The translations under genes and the position numbers were made by a program. A DNA stretch of 64,000 nt from JABFSA01 sp963827515. GTDB taxonomy: Bacteria > Acidobacteriota > Vicinamibacteria > Vicinamibacterales > UBA2999. The stretch covers positions 186,001-250,000 of the forward strand of contig CAWHBF010000023.1 of NCBI GenBank assembly GCA_963827515.1, given 5' to 3'. The notes beneath the pieces are model-generated. The model saw nothing but the letters and a program-made list of their open reading frames with translations, searched no databases and was not told the DNA's origin. How positions within the stretch are numbered: position 1 is the stretch's first letter; each line of letters starts with the position of its first letter. Shown here piece by piece: positions 42,544 through 50,371 of this stretch.

Positions 42544-44442
42544 ATGCTAGAAATTCGGGCGGGTATTGAAAAGGCGTATGAAGATGTCTTCACGCGGGAG
42601 GCAGTGGCGGCACTGGCAGCCCTCGCGTCGTTCGACGTGGACAGAAAGGCTCTGATGGCGGCCCGCACCGCGCGCAGGGCCGAACGGGCGCGCACGAGAC
42701 AGCGGATTGGCTTCCTCGATCCGAAAGGCGTGATCCCCCGCACGCAGATCACTGTTCAGGACGCCCGCGACGGCAACTTCGTCGGCAGCGAGATCCCCAA
42801 GGACCTGCAGCGCCAGTGGATTCAAGGGACGGGTCCGGCCGCACGGCCGAACACGCCCGTCGCCAGCAGCCTTCGCAACGTCGCGTACGCCCTTCTCTCT
42901 GGCGCCGACGGCTGGATGTTCGACGGCGAAGACGCGCTCGGCCAGGTGTCGACGATGTCGCTCGACAACCAGCGGAACCTCAAGCTCGCCATCCACCGCG
43001 ATCCACTCTTCCTGCGCGTCGCCGAGCAGGTGGCGGCGGAAATGAACCAGTGGTCGACGGGTTTCCTGAAGCGCCCGATCGTCGCCGACTGGGGCAACCA
43101 GCTTGCCTTCACAACAAAGATTTTCCGCGCTCGCGGACTACACCTCGACGACCGGCACGTGCGTCAGGCCGACGGCGGTGGCTTCTCCGCTTCCATCGTC
43201 GACGCCACGCTCTACGTGATGAACAACCACCAGGCGCTGCGGCAGTCCGGTGCGTCAATCGTCCTGTATCTGCCGAAAATCCAGACCGCCGAGGAAGCGG
43301 CGCTCTGGAGCGACATCCTCACCGCGCTGGAAAGCCACGTCGGCCTTCCCACGGGCACCATCAAGGTTTACGTCCTCGTCGAGCAGATCGAAGAGTGCTT
43401 CCAACTGATGGAGATTCGCGCAGCCCTCGGCCAGCACTTCGTCGGGTTCAATACCGGACGCTGGGACTACATCAATAGCGTGTCGGATGCGATGGCGTGG
43501 GACGAAGGGTTCGTCAACCCGAACATCGATGCCATCACGATGACCTACGGCTACATGCGGAACTACGAGGACCGCGTGCGCCGTGCCGTCAACACACCAG
43601 ACCGGCTCGGGCGGTGTGCGCTGTGGCAAGGCGGGATGGAGCCAAACATCCCGGTCGGCTCGGAGGCTGGCGTGGCCAGCAGCATGAAGCGCGCCGTGGG
43701 CGGCGCCGAGCGCGAGCAGCGCGAGGGGGCCAGCGGCAAGTGGGTGGCCCACTGGAAGATGGTGCACATCGTCAGGCCGGTCTGGGAGAAGGCCGGACAG
43801 GACAACCAGCTCGGCCGGTCCTTCCCGCGGCTCACGTACGGTGCCGCTGACGCGGATGGCCTGATGCTTCTAGAGGAGGCTCCCCGTACAGTTCGTGGCG
43901 CGCGCGATCTCCTGAGCGTCGCGCTGCAGTACGGCAACGCCTTCGGACAGGGACTTCAGGCCGCTGCGCTCAAACCGGCGGATTTCTTCGGCAACGACGA
44001 CGTGTTGTACCTGATGGAGGACATGGCCACGGGCGAGATTCGCCTGAGCATCCTCTGGGAGTGGCTGCACAAGCGCGCCGTGCTGACGGCCGACGATGAC
44101 ATCGGGGTGAAAGCGGGGGACCGTTTCACGCCCGAGCTATGGTCGCAGCTCCTCATCGAGGAGTACCACAAGCTGCTCGAGGCCGGCAATAAGGACGTCT
44201 TCGATGTCTCGAAGCAGACGACGCTGCCGATCGCTCGTGCGATCGTCGAGGCCTATGTGATGGATCCGATGAAGCTGCCGTGGTACATCGACCTGCTGAA
44301 CATCAACCTCGACAACCACGATCTCACCGAAGCCAAGAGACGCATCCGACTCCTCCTGGACGCGTTCCGGAAGGATGGAACCCGGGTCACGGAGAACCTC
44401 GATTTCGCGAAGAGTGGCGACGCTAGACCTCTTGCGGCTTAG
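42544..44442 (+). CDS. Malate-synthase-like large protein (aldolase/citrate-lyase superfamily)
   Basis: 632 residues from ATG 42544. Central TIM-barrel motifs are GADGWMFDGEDALGQV (catalytic acidic pair), LYLPKIQTAEEAALW, KVYVLVEQIEECFQLMEI and GFNTGRWDYINSVSD, the malate synthase A signature with its Arg and metal-binding Glu/Asp; then VNPNIDAITMTYGYMRNY. It is about 100 residues longer than AceB, with extra N- and C-terminal helical parts, and no isocitrate lyase gene is near. It may condense acetyl-CoA with glyoxylate or act on a related substrate. The weak ribosome site may be affected by the adjacent repeats. Confidence 0.8.
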   Translation: MLEIRAGIEKAYEDVFTREAVAALAALASFDVDRKALMAARTARRAERARTRQRIGFLDPKGVIPRTQITVQDARDGNFVGSEIPKDLQRQWIQGTGPAARPNTPVASSLRNVAYALLSGADGWMFDGEDALGQVSTMSLDNQRNLKLAIHRDPLFLRVAEQVAAEMNQWSTGFLKRPIVADWGNQLAFTTKIFRARGLHLDDRHVRQADGGGFSASIVDATLYVMNNHQALRQSGASIVLYLPKIQTAEEAALWSDILTALESHVGLPTGTIKVYVLVEQIEECFQLMEIRAALGQHFVGFNTGRWDYINSVSDAMAWDEGFVNPNIDAITMTYGYMRNYEDRVRRAVNTPDRLGRCALWQGGMEPNIPVGSEAGVASSMKRAVGGAEREQREGASGKWVAHWKMVHIVRPVWEKAGQDNQLGRSFPRLTYGAADADGLMLLEEAPRTVRGARDLLSVALQYGNAFGQGLQAAALKPADFFGNDDVLYLMEDMATGEIRLSILWEWLHKRAVLTADDDIGVKAGDRFTPELWSQLLIEEYHKLLEAGNKDVFDVSKQTTLPIARAIVEAYVMDPMKLPWYIDLLNINLDNHDLTEAKRRIRLLLDAFRKDGTRVTENLDFAKSGDARPLAA

Positions 44443-45263
44443 ACGCTGGTCGGCAGGCTGAACCCGATGGTCGTGCCGCGGTCGGATCGCTCGGCTCGCA
44501 CCGTCCCGCCGTGTGCCTGCGCCGTTTCCTGAAGCGCCAGCATCCAGAGAAGCGCGGGGATCCCGCCTGGGCGATCCGTCCAGGTGGCGTCGAACGCGCG
44601 CGCCTGCCAGATCGGCGGAGGCGTCACGCTCGCCTGCGACACCGTGAAGGTCACCCCGCTGACGGCGTCGCTCGCAGCCGACACGGTCAGCCGTGCATCG
44701 GTGATGCCGGTGACGAGGGCCACGCTCGAGAGCAGCGCCCACGAAAGGGCTCCCACCACCATCTGCTCGTCGCCGACGACCACCGACCCATAGGGCATCG
44801 CGGACCTGGCGTCGATCGTGATCGCCCGCACACGGCGCTCGGGCTGAAAGCCCAGCGTCATCTTGTCGAGAATACCCGACACGGAGATCGCGGTCCTGGT
44901 GATCGACAACTCCTTGCGCACGACGCGGGTTGCGTGGAGCAGCGCCGAGGCGCGCCAGGCTTCCGCCTTGATCAAGTCGCCTACAACGGCGCGCGACAGA
45001 TCGGAGGGCGCGTCCGACAGCAGCGCGGCGCAACTCGTCAACGTCGCCAACGCCTGCGCCAGGTCTCTCCCGGCGTGCAGTGTCGGATCAGTGAACTCCG
45101 ACAGTCGCTGCGTCGATTCCTGGGCGTACGTGGGAGCCATCGAAGCCTTTGGTGCGTGCGTCGCGCGTGCTTCGATCAGGTCAACGTAGTGAGCGTCCGC
45201 GCGCATGCGATAGGTTGGAGGTAACCCCTCGCGAAGAGGCGTTTGTGATTCGAGTTCTGACAC
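44439..45263 (-). CDS. HATPase-like protein, probable degenerate histidine-kinase module
   Basis: 274 residues from GTG 45261-45263. The helical first half (residues 50-115, RDLAQALATLTSCAALLSD) resembles a dimerisation/His-phosphotransfer bundle. The second half resembles a GHKL ATPase fold ending AHGGTVRAERSDRGTTIGFSLP, like the G2 end of histidine kinases. I see no clear phospho-His box, N box or G1 box, so it may be a scaffold, an anti-sigma-like protein or an inactive kinase. It ends overlapping the converging malate-synthase-like gene by 3 bases. Confidence 0.65.
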   Translation of the reverse strand: MSELESQTPLREGLPPTYRMRADAHYVDLIEARATHAPKASMAPTYAQESTQRLSEFTDPTLHAGRDLAQALATLTSCAALLSDAPSDLSRAVVGDLIKAEAWRASALLHATRVVRKELSITRTAISVSGILDKMTLGFQPERRVRAITIDARSAMPYGSVVVGDEQMVVGALSWALLSSVALVTGITDARLTVSAASDAVSGVTFTVSQASVTPPPIWQARAFDATWTDRPGGIPALLWMLALQETAQAHGGTVRAERSDRGTTIGFSLPTSV

Positions 45264-45364
45264 GTGGAAGCCTGGGAGAAAGGAAGTGTGGACGGGGTGC
45301 GAACGACGGGACCATTTATATCACGCCTTCGACGGCAATCCAGCGTGCTATCCTCGCGGCTCGG

Positions 45365-47267
45365 ATGACGGCACCCGGCGAGTCCCACGAGCGCAGCGCG
45401 CTGCTCCCTCTCACGCTCACCGCGATTGGTGTCGTCTACGGCGACATCGGGACGAGCCCCCTCTACACGATTCGCGAGTGTTTCTTCGGCGCGCATTCCG
45501 TGGCGCCGACGCACGACAACGTCCTCGGCGTGCTGTCGCTCATCCTGTACACGCTGATCATCGTCGTCACGATCAAGTACATCGCGATCGTCATGCGAGC
45601 CGACAACCAGGGTGAGGGCGGCATTCTCGCCCTCCTGGCACTCCTTCCAGAGACCAGGGGGAATCCGGGTAACGGTCGGCCTGCGTTGGATCGTCCGCTC
45701 CTCATCGGACTCGGCATCTTCGGTGCGGCGTTGCTCTACGGCGACGGCATGATCACACCAGCCATCACCGTGCTCGGCGCGGTCGAGGGGCTTCAGGTCG
45801 CTACCCCTCTCTTCACGCCGTACGTGCTGCCGATCTCGGTGGCCATCATCCTGGGCATCTTCGTCATTCAGCAGTTCGGCACGCACCGCGTGGGCGGCCT
45901 CTTCGGCCCGGTGATGGTCGTCTGGTTCGTCACGATCGGCGTGCTCGGCATCCCATGGATCGTGCGTGAGCCGGCGATTCTCGGGGCACTGGACCCTCGA
46001 CATGCGGTCCGCTACTTCATCGACAACGGATGGCACGGGTTCCCGGTGCTGGGCGCGGTCGTGCTGGCCGTGACGGGCGGCGAGGCGCTCTACGCGGACA
46101 TGGGACACTTCGGCAAGCGCCCGATCCGCGTCGCCTGGTGCGGCCTGGTCCTGCCGACGCTGATGCTCAATTACTTCGGCCAGGGCGCGATGATTCTGCT
46201 GAACCCGAAGGCCGCGTCACAGCCCTTCTTCCTCATGACCCCGGAATGGGGTCTCTACCCGCTCGTGGTCATCGCCACGTTGGCCGCCATCATCGCGTCG
46301 CAAGCGCTGATCTCCGGCGCCTTTTCCCTGACGCGCCAGGCCGTGCTGCTCGGGTATGCGCCGAGGCTCGACATCGCCCACACGTCCCCTGACGCGATGG
46401 GCCAGATCTACGTCCCGCAAGTGAACTGGGCGTTGGCGATCGGCACCCTCGTCATCGTCATCGGATTCGGAGTCGTCGAGCGCCCTCGCGTCGGCGTACG
46501 GCGTTGCCGTCACCATGACGATGGTCATCACCGCGCTCTTGCTCCATGTGCTGGCCACCGAGCGGTGGAAGTGGCCTGCCTGGGTCGCCTGGTCCGTCAC
46601 GGCGGTGTTCCTCACGGTCGACGTGGCGTTCCTCGGCGCGAATCTCATCAAGGTCGTCCAGGGCGGCTGGCTGCCAATCGCCATCGGCCTCGCCGTGTTC
46701 ACGCTCATGACGACGTGGAAGACAGGACGGCGTCTGTTGGCCGCGAGGTTGACCGCGCGCGCGATCCCGATCGAAGACTTCGTCGCCGGTGTCGTGGCCG
46801 TACCACCGACGCGGGTGCCTGGCACGGCGGTCTTCATGACGGCGCAGCCGATGGGCACGCCACCCGCGCTCGCCCACAACCTCCGCTACAACAAGGTGCT
46901 CCACGAGCACGTCGTCATTCTGATGGTGAGCACCACTCATACGCCGCAGGTGCCGCCCGAAGAACAGGTGACAGTCGATCGGCTCGGCCACGGCCTCTTC
47001 AGCGTGCGTATCCGATTCGGCTTCATGCAGGATCCCAACGTGCCGCAGGCGCTCCTCCTCGCCCGCGGGCAGGGCCTCGAGCTCGACCTCGACGACATCA
47101 CCTACTTCCTCGGTCGGGAAACGATCATCGTCACCGCACGCCAGGGGATGGCGATCTGGCGGGAGAAGGTGTTCGTCCTGATGGCACGCAACGCCGGTCG
47201 TGCGACGGAGTTCTTCAAGCTCCCGATAGAACGTGTCGTCGAGCTTGGCGTGCAGGTCGAGATGTAG
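45365..47267 (+). CDS. kup: KUP-family potassium transporter (frameshifted)
   Basis: About 634 residues, 12 TM helices. It takes up K+ with protons. Start ATG 45365; the family opening LTAIGVVYGDIGTSPLYTIRECF follows closely. Other landmarks are MRADNQGEGGILALLALL, ALLYGDGMITPAITVLGAVEG, GGEALYADMGHFG, LNYFGQGAMIL and SQALISGAFSLTRQA. At about 46470-46476 the frame changes: GFGVVERPRV should continue as SSALASAYGVAVTMTM. The C-terminal cytoplasmic domain ends FFKLPIERVVELGVQVEM. Confidence 0.9.
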
Positions 47268-47357
47268 CAGGCGGCCGCGGGTCATCCCGGCGCGGCGAAG
47301 GACCGAGACGCAGGAGGGGACTCGAAACCCCCAGGGGCCGCGTGATAGTCTGACTTC

Positions 47358-47888
47358 ATGAATGCGACGCTGCTCAGTGGGATGAACGAGCACCTCAAGC
47401 TCGAGTTCAAGGCATCACACGAATATCTGGCGATGTCGGTCTGGCTCTCAGGGCACGATCTGCCCGGTTTCGCGTCGTGGATGCGCAAGCAATCCGGTGA
47501 CGAGCTGCTCCACGCCCAGAAGTTCGTGGATCACATGGTCGAACGCGACCAGAAGGTCGTGCTGCCAGCCGTCGCGCAGCCGCCCATGACCTGGGAATCC
47601 GTGGAAACCCTTTGTACCCACCTGTTGCAAAACGAACAGGCCGTGACCGCGTCGATCAATGAACTGTACGCCCAGGCCGAGGCGACCAAGGATCGCCCGG
47701 CGGTGCTGCTGCTCCAGTGGTTCGTGAACGAACAGATGGAGGAAGAGGCGGCGGCAAGGGCGCTGCTGGGGCGCATTCGCCTGGGGGGCAAGACCGGTGT
47801 AGGCATGCTCATGATCGACCAGGAGCTCGCGAAGGGCGCCGTGCCAGGCATGCCGGCTTCGCCACCCGCAGGCGGCGCAGCCGCCTGA
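47358..47888 (+). CDS. Non-haem ferritin
   Basis: 176 residues. A four-helix bundle iron-storage protein forming 24-mers. Ferroxidase residues are visible: Glu16 in LKLEFKASHEYLAMS, Glu49 and His52 in GDELLHAQKF, Glu94 near LLQNEQAV, and Glu/Gln in VNEQMEEEAAARALL. It is closest to FtnA. TAGTCT (47346-47351) stands six bases before the ATG and there is no ribosome site, so the message may be leaderless. The C-terminal tail is Gly/Ala/Pro-rich. Confidence 0.92.
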   Translation: MNATLLSGMNEHLKLEFKASHEYLAMSVWLSGHDLPGFASWMRKQSGDELLHAQKFVDHMVERDQKVVLPAVAQPPMTWESVETLCTHLLQNEQAVTASINELYAQAEATKDRPAVLLLQWFVNEQMEEEAAARALLGRIRLGGKTGVGMLMIDQELAKGAVPGMPASPPAGGAAA

Positions 47889-47965
47889 CACGCGCCGGCT
47901 GAAGCCTGCGCGCTACGCAAACAACCGAGCATTGGCGTAGCGCGGAGGCTGCGCCCGCGCGTCTG
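47886..47965. repeat. Palindrome-derived repeat after the ferritin gene
   Basis: CGCCGGCTGAAGCCTGCGCGCTACG, then GGCGTAGCGCGGAGGCTGCGCC: imperfect members of the variable-stem palindrome family. This copy lies between two genes in tandem rather than convergent. Confidence 0.55.
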
Positions 47966-47972
47966 CATTCCC

Positions 47973-48001
47973 TTGACGCCAATCACCTTCCTGTGTAGAT
48001 T
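47973..48001 (+). promoter_or_regulatory. Sigma-70-like promoter of the third DUF6152 module
   Basis: TTGACG (47973-47978), exactly 17 bases, TAGATT (47996-48001), then six bases to GTG 48008. This is the best promoter in the window that would give a leaderless transcript. Confidence 0.6.
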
Positions 48002-48007
48002 TCGCTC

Positions 48008-48367
48008 GTGCTGACACGACTGCTGCTGGTGTCGACCTTGCTCGCGCCCGTGGCATCGCTCGCCGCTCACCACGCCGACACCAACTACGACCTGGCGAAG
48101 GATTTCAGCGTCACCGGTGTCGTCACCGAATTTCGATTCGTCAACCCTCACCTGCAGATCACCTTCGACGTCACCGACTCGCAAGGGGTCGTGACCAGGT
48201 GGATGGCACAAGGCACGAGCCCGAACATGCTCGTCAATCGAGGCTGGACCAACGTGATGCTCAAGCCGGGCGACACGATCACGATCAACGGTCATCGCGC
48301 GAAGAATGGGTCCGCAACCATGAAACTCGTCAAGATCTTCATGAACGGCAAGGATCTCAACCACTGA
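48008..48367 (+). CDS. DUF6152 family exported protein, copy 3
   Basis: 119 residues from GTG 48008. The signal peptide ends Leu-Ala-Ala (18-20), again leaving His21-His22 at the mature N-terminus (HHADTNYDLAK). Asn46-Pro47-His48 lies in RFVNPHLQITFDV; MLVNRGWTNVMLKPGDTITINGH follows. It is shorter than the other two copies and lacks the C-terminal tail. It is followed 5 bases later by a secreted protein of the WEGDTLVVDT type, repeating the gene order seen at 1-6 kb. Function unknown. Confidence 0.88.
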   Translation: MLTRLLLVSTLLAPVASLAAHHADTNYDLAKDFSVTGVVTEFRFVNPHLQITFDVTDSQGVVTRWMAQGTSPNMLVNRGWTNVMLKPGDTITINGHRAKNGSATMKLVKIFMNGKDLNH

Positions 48368-48371
48368 GCTC

Positions 48372-49116
48372 GTGCTGCCCAGGATTCGTCTCGCCCTTCC
48401 GCTGCTGCTGACCCTCGCAATTCCGGGAACCGGATTTGCCCAAGCCGCCCCAGATCTGTCGGGTGTGTGGGGTCGCATCGTCAGCGCGGAGTCGCGTCCG
48501 TACTACCTGCACGCGTTCCAGCCCACCGAACCTCCAATGACGCCATGGGGTGAGGCAAAGTACAAGGAAACCAGGCCGTCCTTTGGGGAACGGGGGGTAC
48601 CAGTCGAGCAGACCAACGACCCCGTGTACAACGGCTGTCATCCTCCAGGCGTGCCACGGGCCTACTTGCATCCCTTTCCGATTCAGATCGTGAACGTTCC
48701 GGGCCGTGGGCTGATCATCCTGTACGAATACGATCACCTCGTGCGGCACGTCTACACGGATGGCCGTCACACACAACACCGCCACGGGGCCCACGTGGAT
48801 GGGAAGCTCCATCGGCAAGTGGGAGGGCGACACGCTCGTCGTCGATAGCATCGGCTTCAACGACAAGACCTGGCTCGATCGCCTGGGCCATCCCCACAGC
48901 GAAGAGCTGCACCTCGTGGAACGCTTCCGCCGCGTCGACGCGAACACGCTGGAGATCAACATAACGATCGATGACCCCAAGGCGTACGTAAAGCCCTGGA
49001 GCGTGCGGTTGAGCTATGTTCTGCGTCCTCCTGAGTGGCGGATTCTGGAACTGGTGTGCGAGGACGACGCCACCTTCACGGACTTCGAGAAGGTCGCGTC
49101 CGCACCAGCGAAGTGA
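48372..49116 (+). CDS. Secreted protein of the WEGDTLVVDT-type family (frameshifted)
   Basis: About 248 residues from GTG 48372. The signal peptide ends at GTGFAQ, then APDLSGVWGRI, NGCHPPGVPRAYLHPFPIQIV and YEYDHLVRHVYTDGR. The frame changes near 48764-48772 in CACACACAACACC. The rest reads NTATGPTWMGSSIGKWEGDTLVVDSIGFN, WLDRLGHPHSEELHLVERF and DPKAYVKPWSV to the stop at 49116. Without the indel the protein is complete and matches the paralogues at 6262 and 56248. It follows DUF6152 directly. Function unknown. Confidence 0.8.
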
Positions 49117-49165
49117 TCCGGACGCGGCGCCGCGTCACCTATACCCTGCGACATTGGAGGCTCTG

Positions 49166-50200
49166 ATGTTCGATCGCATGTCGACCGCCTGTGGACCGTT
49201 GATCCTCTCGGCAATCGTCGTCTCCTCAGCCGGCACATGGGCGCAAACGAGCCCCGCGCCCAATTCGCAACCCAATCCATACCCGAACGTCGCGCAATGG
49301 GGTCAGCTCCCCACCGGACGGGTGTGGGGAAACACGAGCGCGATCGACGTGGACGCGCAGGGGCACATCTGGGTGGCCGACAAATGCGGGACCACGAGCT
49401 GCACGGGACGAACAGAACACCCCATCATGGAACTCGACGCGTCGGGCAAGGTGCTCAGGAGCTTCGGGAGCGGCCTGTTCGCGTCTCCGCACGGGATTCA
49501 CGTGGACGGCGAGGGCAACGTCTGGGTGACGGATGCGCCCGGTCCCGGAGTCGCCGGTGGTACCGCCACCAGCGACAAGGGACAGCAGGTCATGAAGTTC
49601 AGCCCGGACGGCAAGCTCCTGCTGACGCTGGGCAAGGCCGGTGTGATGGGCAGCGATACCGGGACGTTCAACCAGCCGGCGGACGTCGCTATCGCCCCGA
49701 ACGGTGACATCTTCGTGGCCGACGGCCACGGCAACGCGCGGATCGTGAAGTTCTCAAAGGACGGCAGGTTCATCAAGGAATGGGGCAAGAAGGGAACGGG
49801 CCCTGGCGAGTTCGACCTGCCTCACGCACTCGAGTTCGACTCCCGTGGGCGTCTGTTCGTCGGCGACCGCGGCAATAGCCGCATCCAGATTTTCGACCAG
49901 GAGGGACAGCTCCTTGCCGAGTGGCGGCAGTTCGGCCGGCCGAGCGGCATTTTCATCGACGTGAACGACACGATGTACGTTGCTGATTCCGAGTCGAATC
50001 CGAAACGGAACCCGGACTACCGGAGGGGCCTCCGCGTGGGCAACGCGAAGGACGGGTCCGTCACCGCGTTCGTGCCGATCCCTGGACCGGATCCGAACTC
50101 TGCGGCGGGAGGGCCCGAGGGCATCGCGGCAGGTCCCGACGGCACCATCTACGGTGCGGAAACGGGCGGCCGAGACATCAAGCGATATACCCGGAACTAG
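49166..50200 (+). CDS. Exported NHL-repeat beta-propeller protein
   Basis: 344 residues from ATG 49166 (TTGGAGGCTCTG upstream). The signal peptide ends near AGTWAQ. Repeated NHL blades are SAIDVDAQGHIWVADK, FASPHGIHVDGEGNVWVTDA, NQPADVAIAPNGDIFVADGHGNARIVKF, LPHALEFDSRGRLFVGDRGNSRIQIF and GIFIDVNDTMYVADSE. This resembles peptidyl-alpha-hydroxyglycine lyase-like propellers common in Acidobacteriota; I see no proof of lyase activity. It is third in the DUF6152 module at 48-50 kb. Confidence 0.87.
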   Translation: MFDRMSTACGPLILSAIVVSSAGTWAQTSPAPNSQPNPYPNVAQWGQLPTGRVWGNTSAIDVDAQGHIWVADKCGTTSCTGRTEHPIMELDASGKVLRSFGSGLFASPHGIHVDGEGNVWVTDAPGPGVAGGTATSDKGQQVMKFSPDGKLLLTLGKAGVMGSDTGTFNQPADVAIAPNGDIFVADGHGNARIVKFSKDGRFIKEWGKKGTGPGEFDLPHALEFDSRGRLFVGDRGNSRIQIFDQEGQLLAEWRQFGRPSGIFIDVNDTMYVADSESNPKRNPDYRRGLRVGNAKDGSVTAFVPIPGPDPNSAAGGPEGIAAGPDGTIYGAETGGRDIKRYTRN

Positions 50201-50222
50201 TCACGCGCGCCGGCTGTGTCAC

Positions 50223-50340
50223 GCGCACGCTAAAGCGTGCGCTCTACGACGACCTATCCGTGCGCTACGCGAGCCCTACGACCTATCCCTTTTGTTGTAG
50301 AGCGCAGGCTTCAGCCTGCGCGTAAACCCTACGCGGGGGC
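50223..50340. repeat. Palindrome cluster between convergent NHL and oxidoreductase genes
   Basis: GCGCACGCT-AA-AGCGTGCGC (50223-50242) with tail TCTACGACGACCTATCC, then GCGCAGGCT-TC-AGCCTGCGC (50302-50321), then GGGGGC-CGAA-GCCCCC. Also contains two copies of ACGACCTATCC. Confidence 0.7.
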
Positions 50341-50371
50341 CGAAGCCCCCGCTCGACACCGGCCGGATCGT

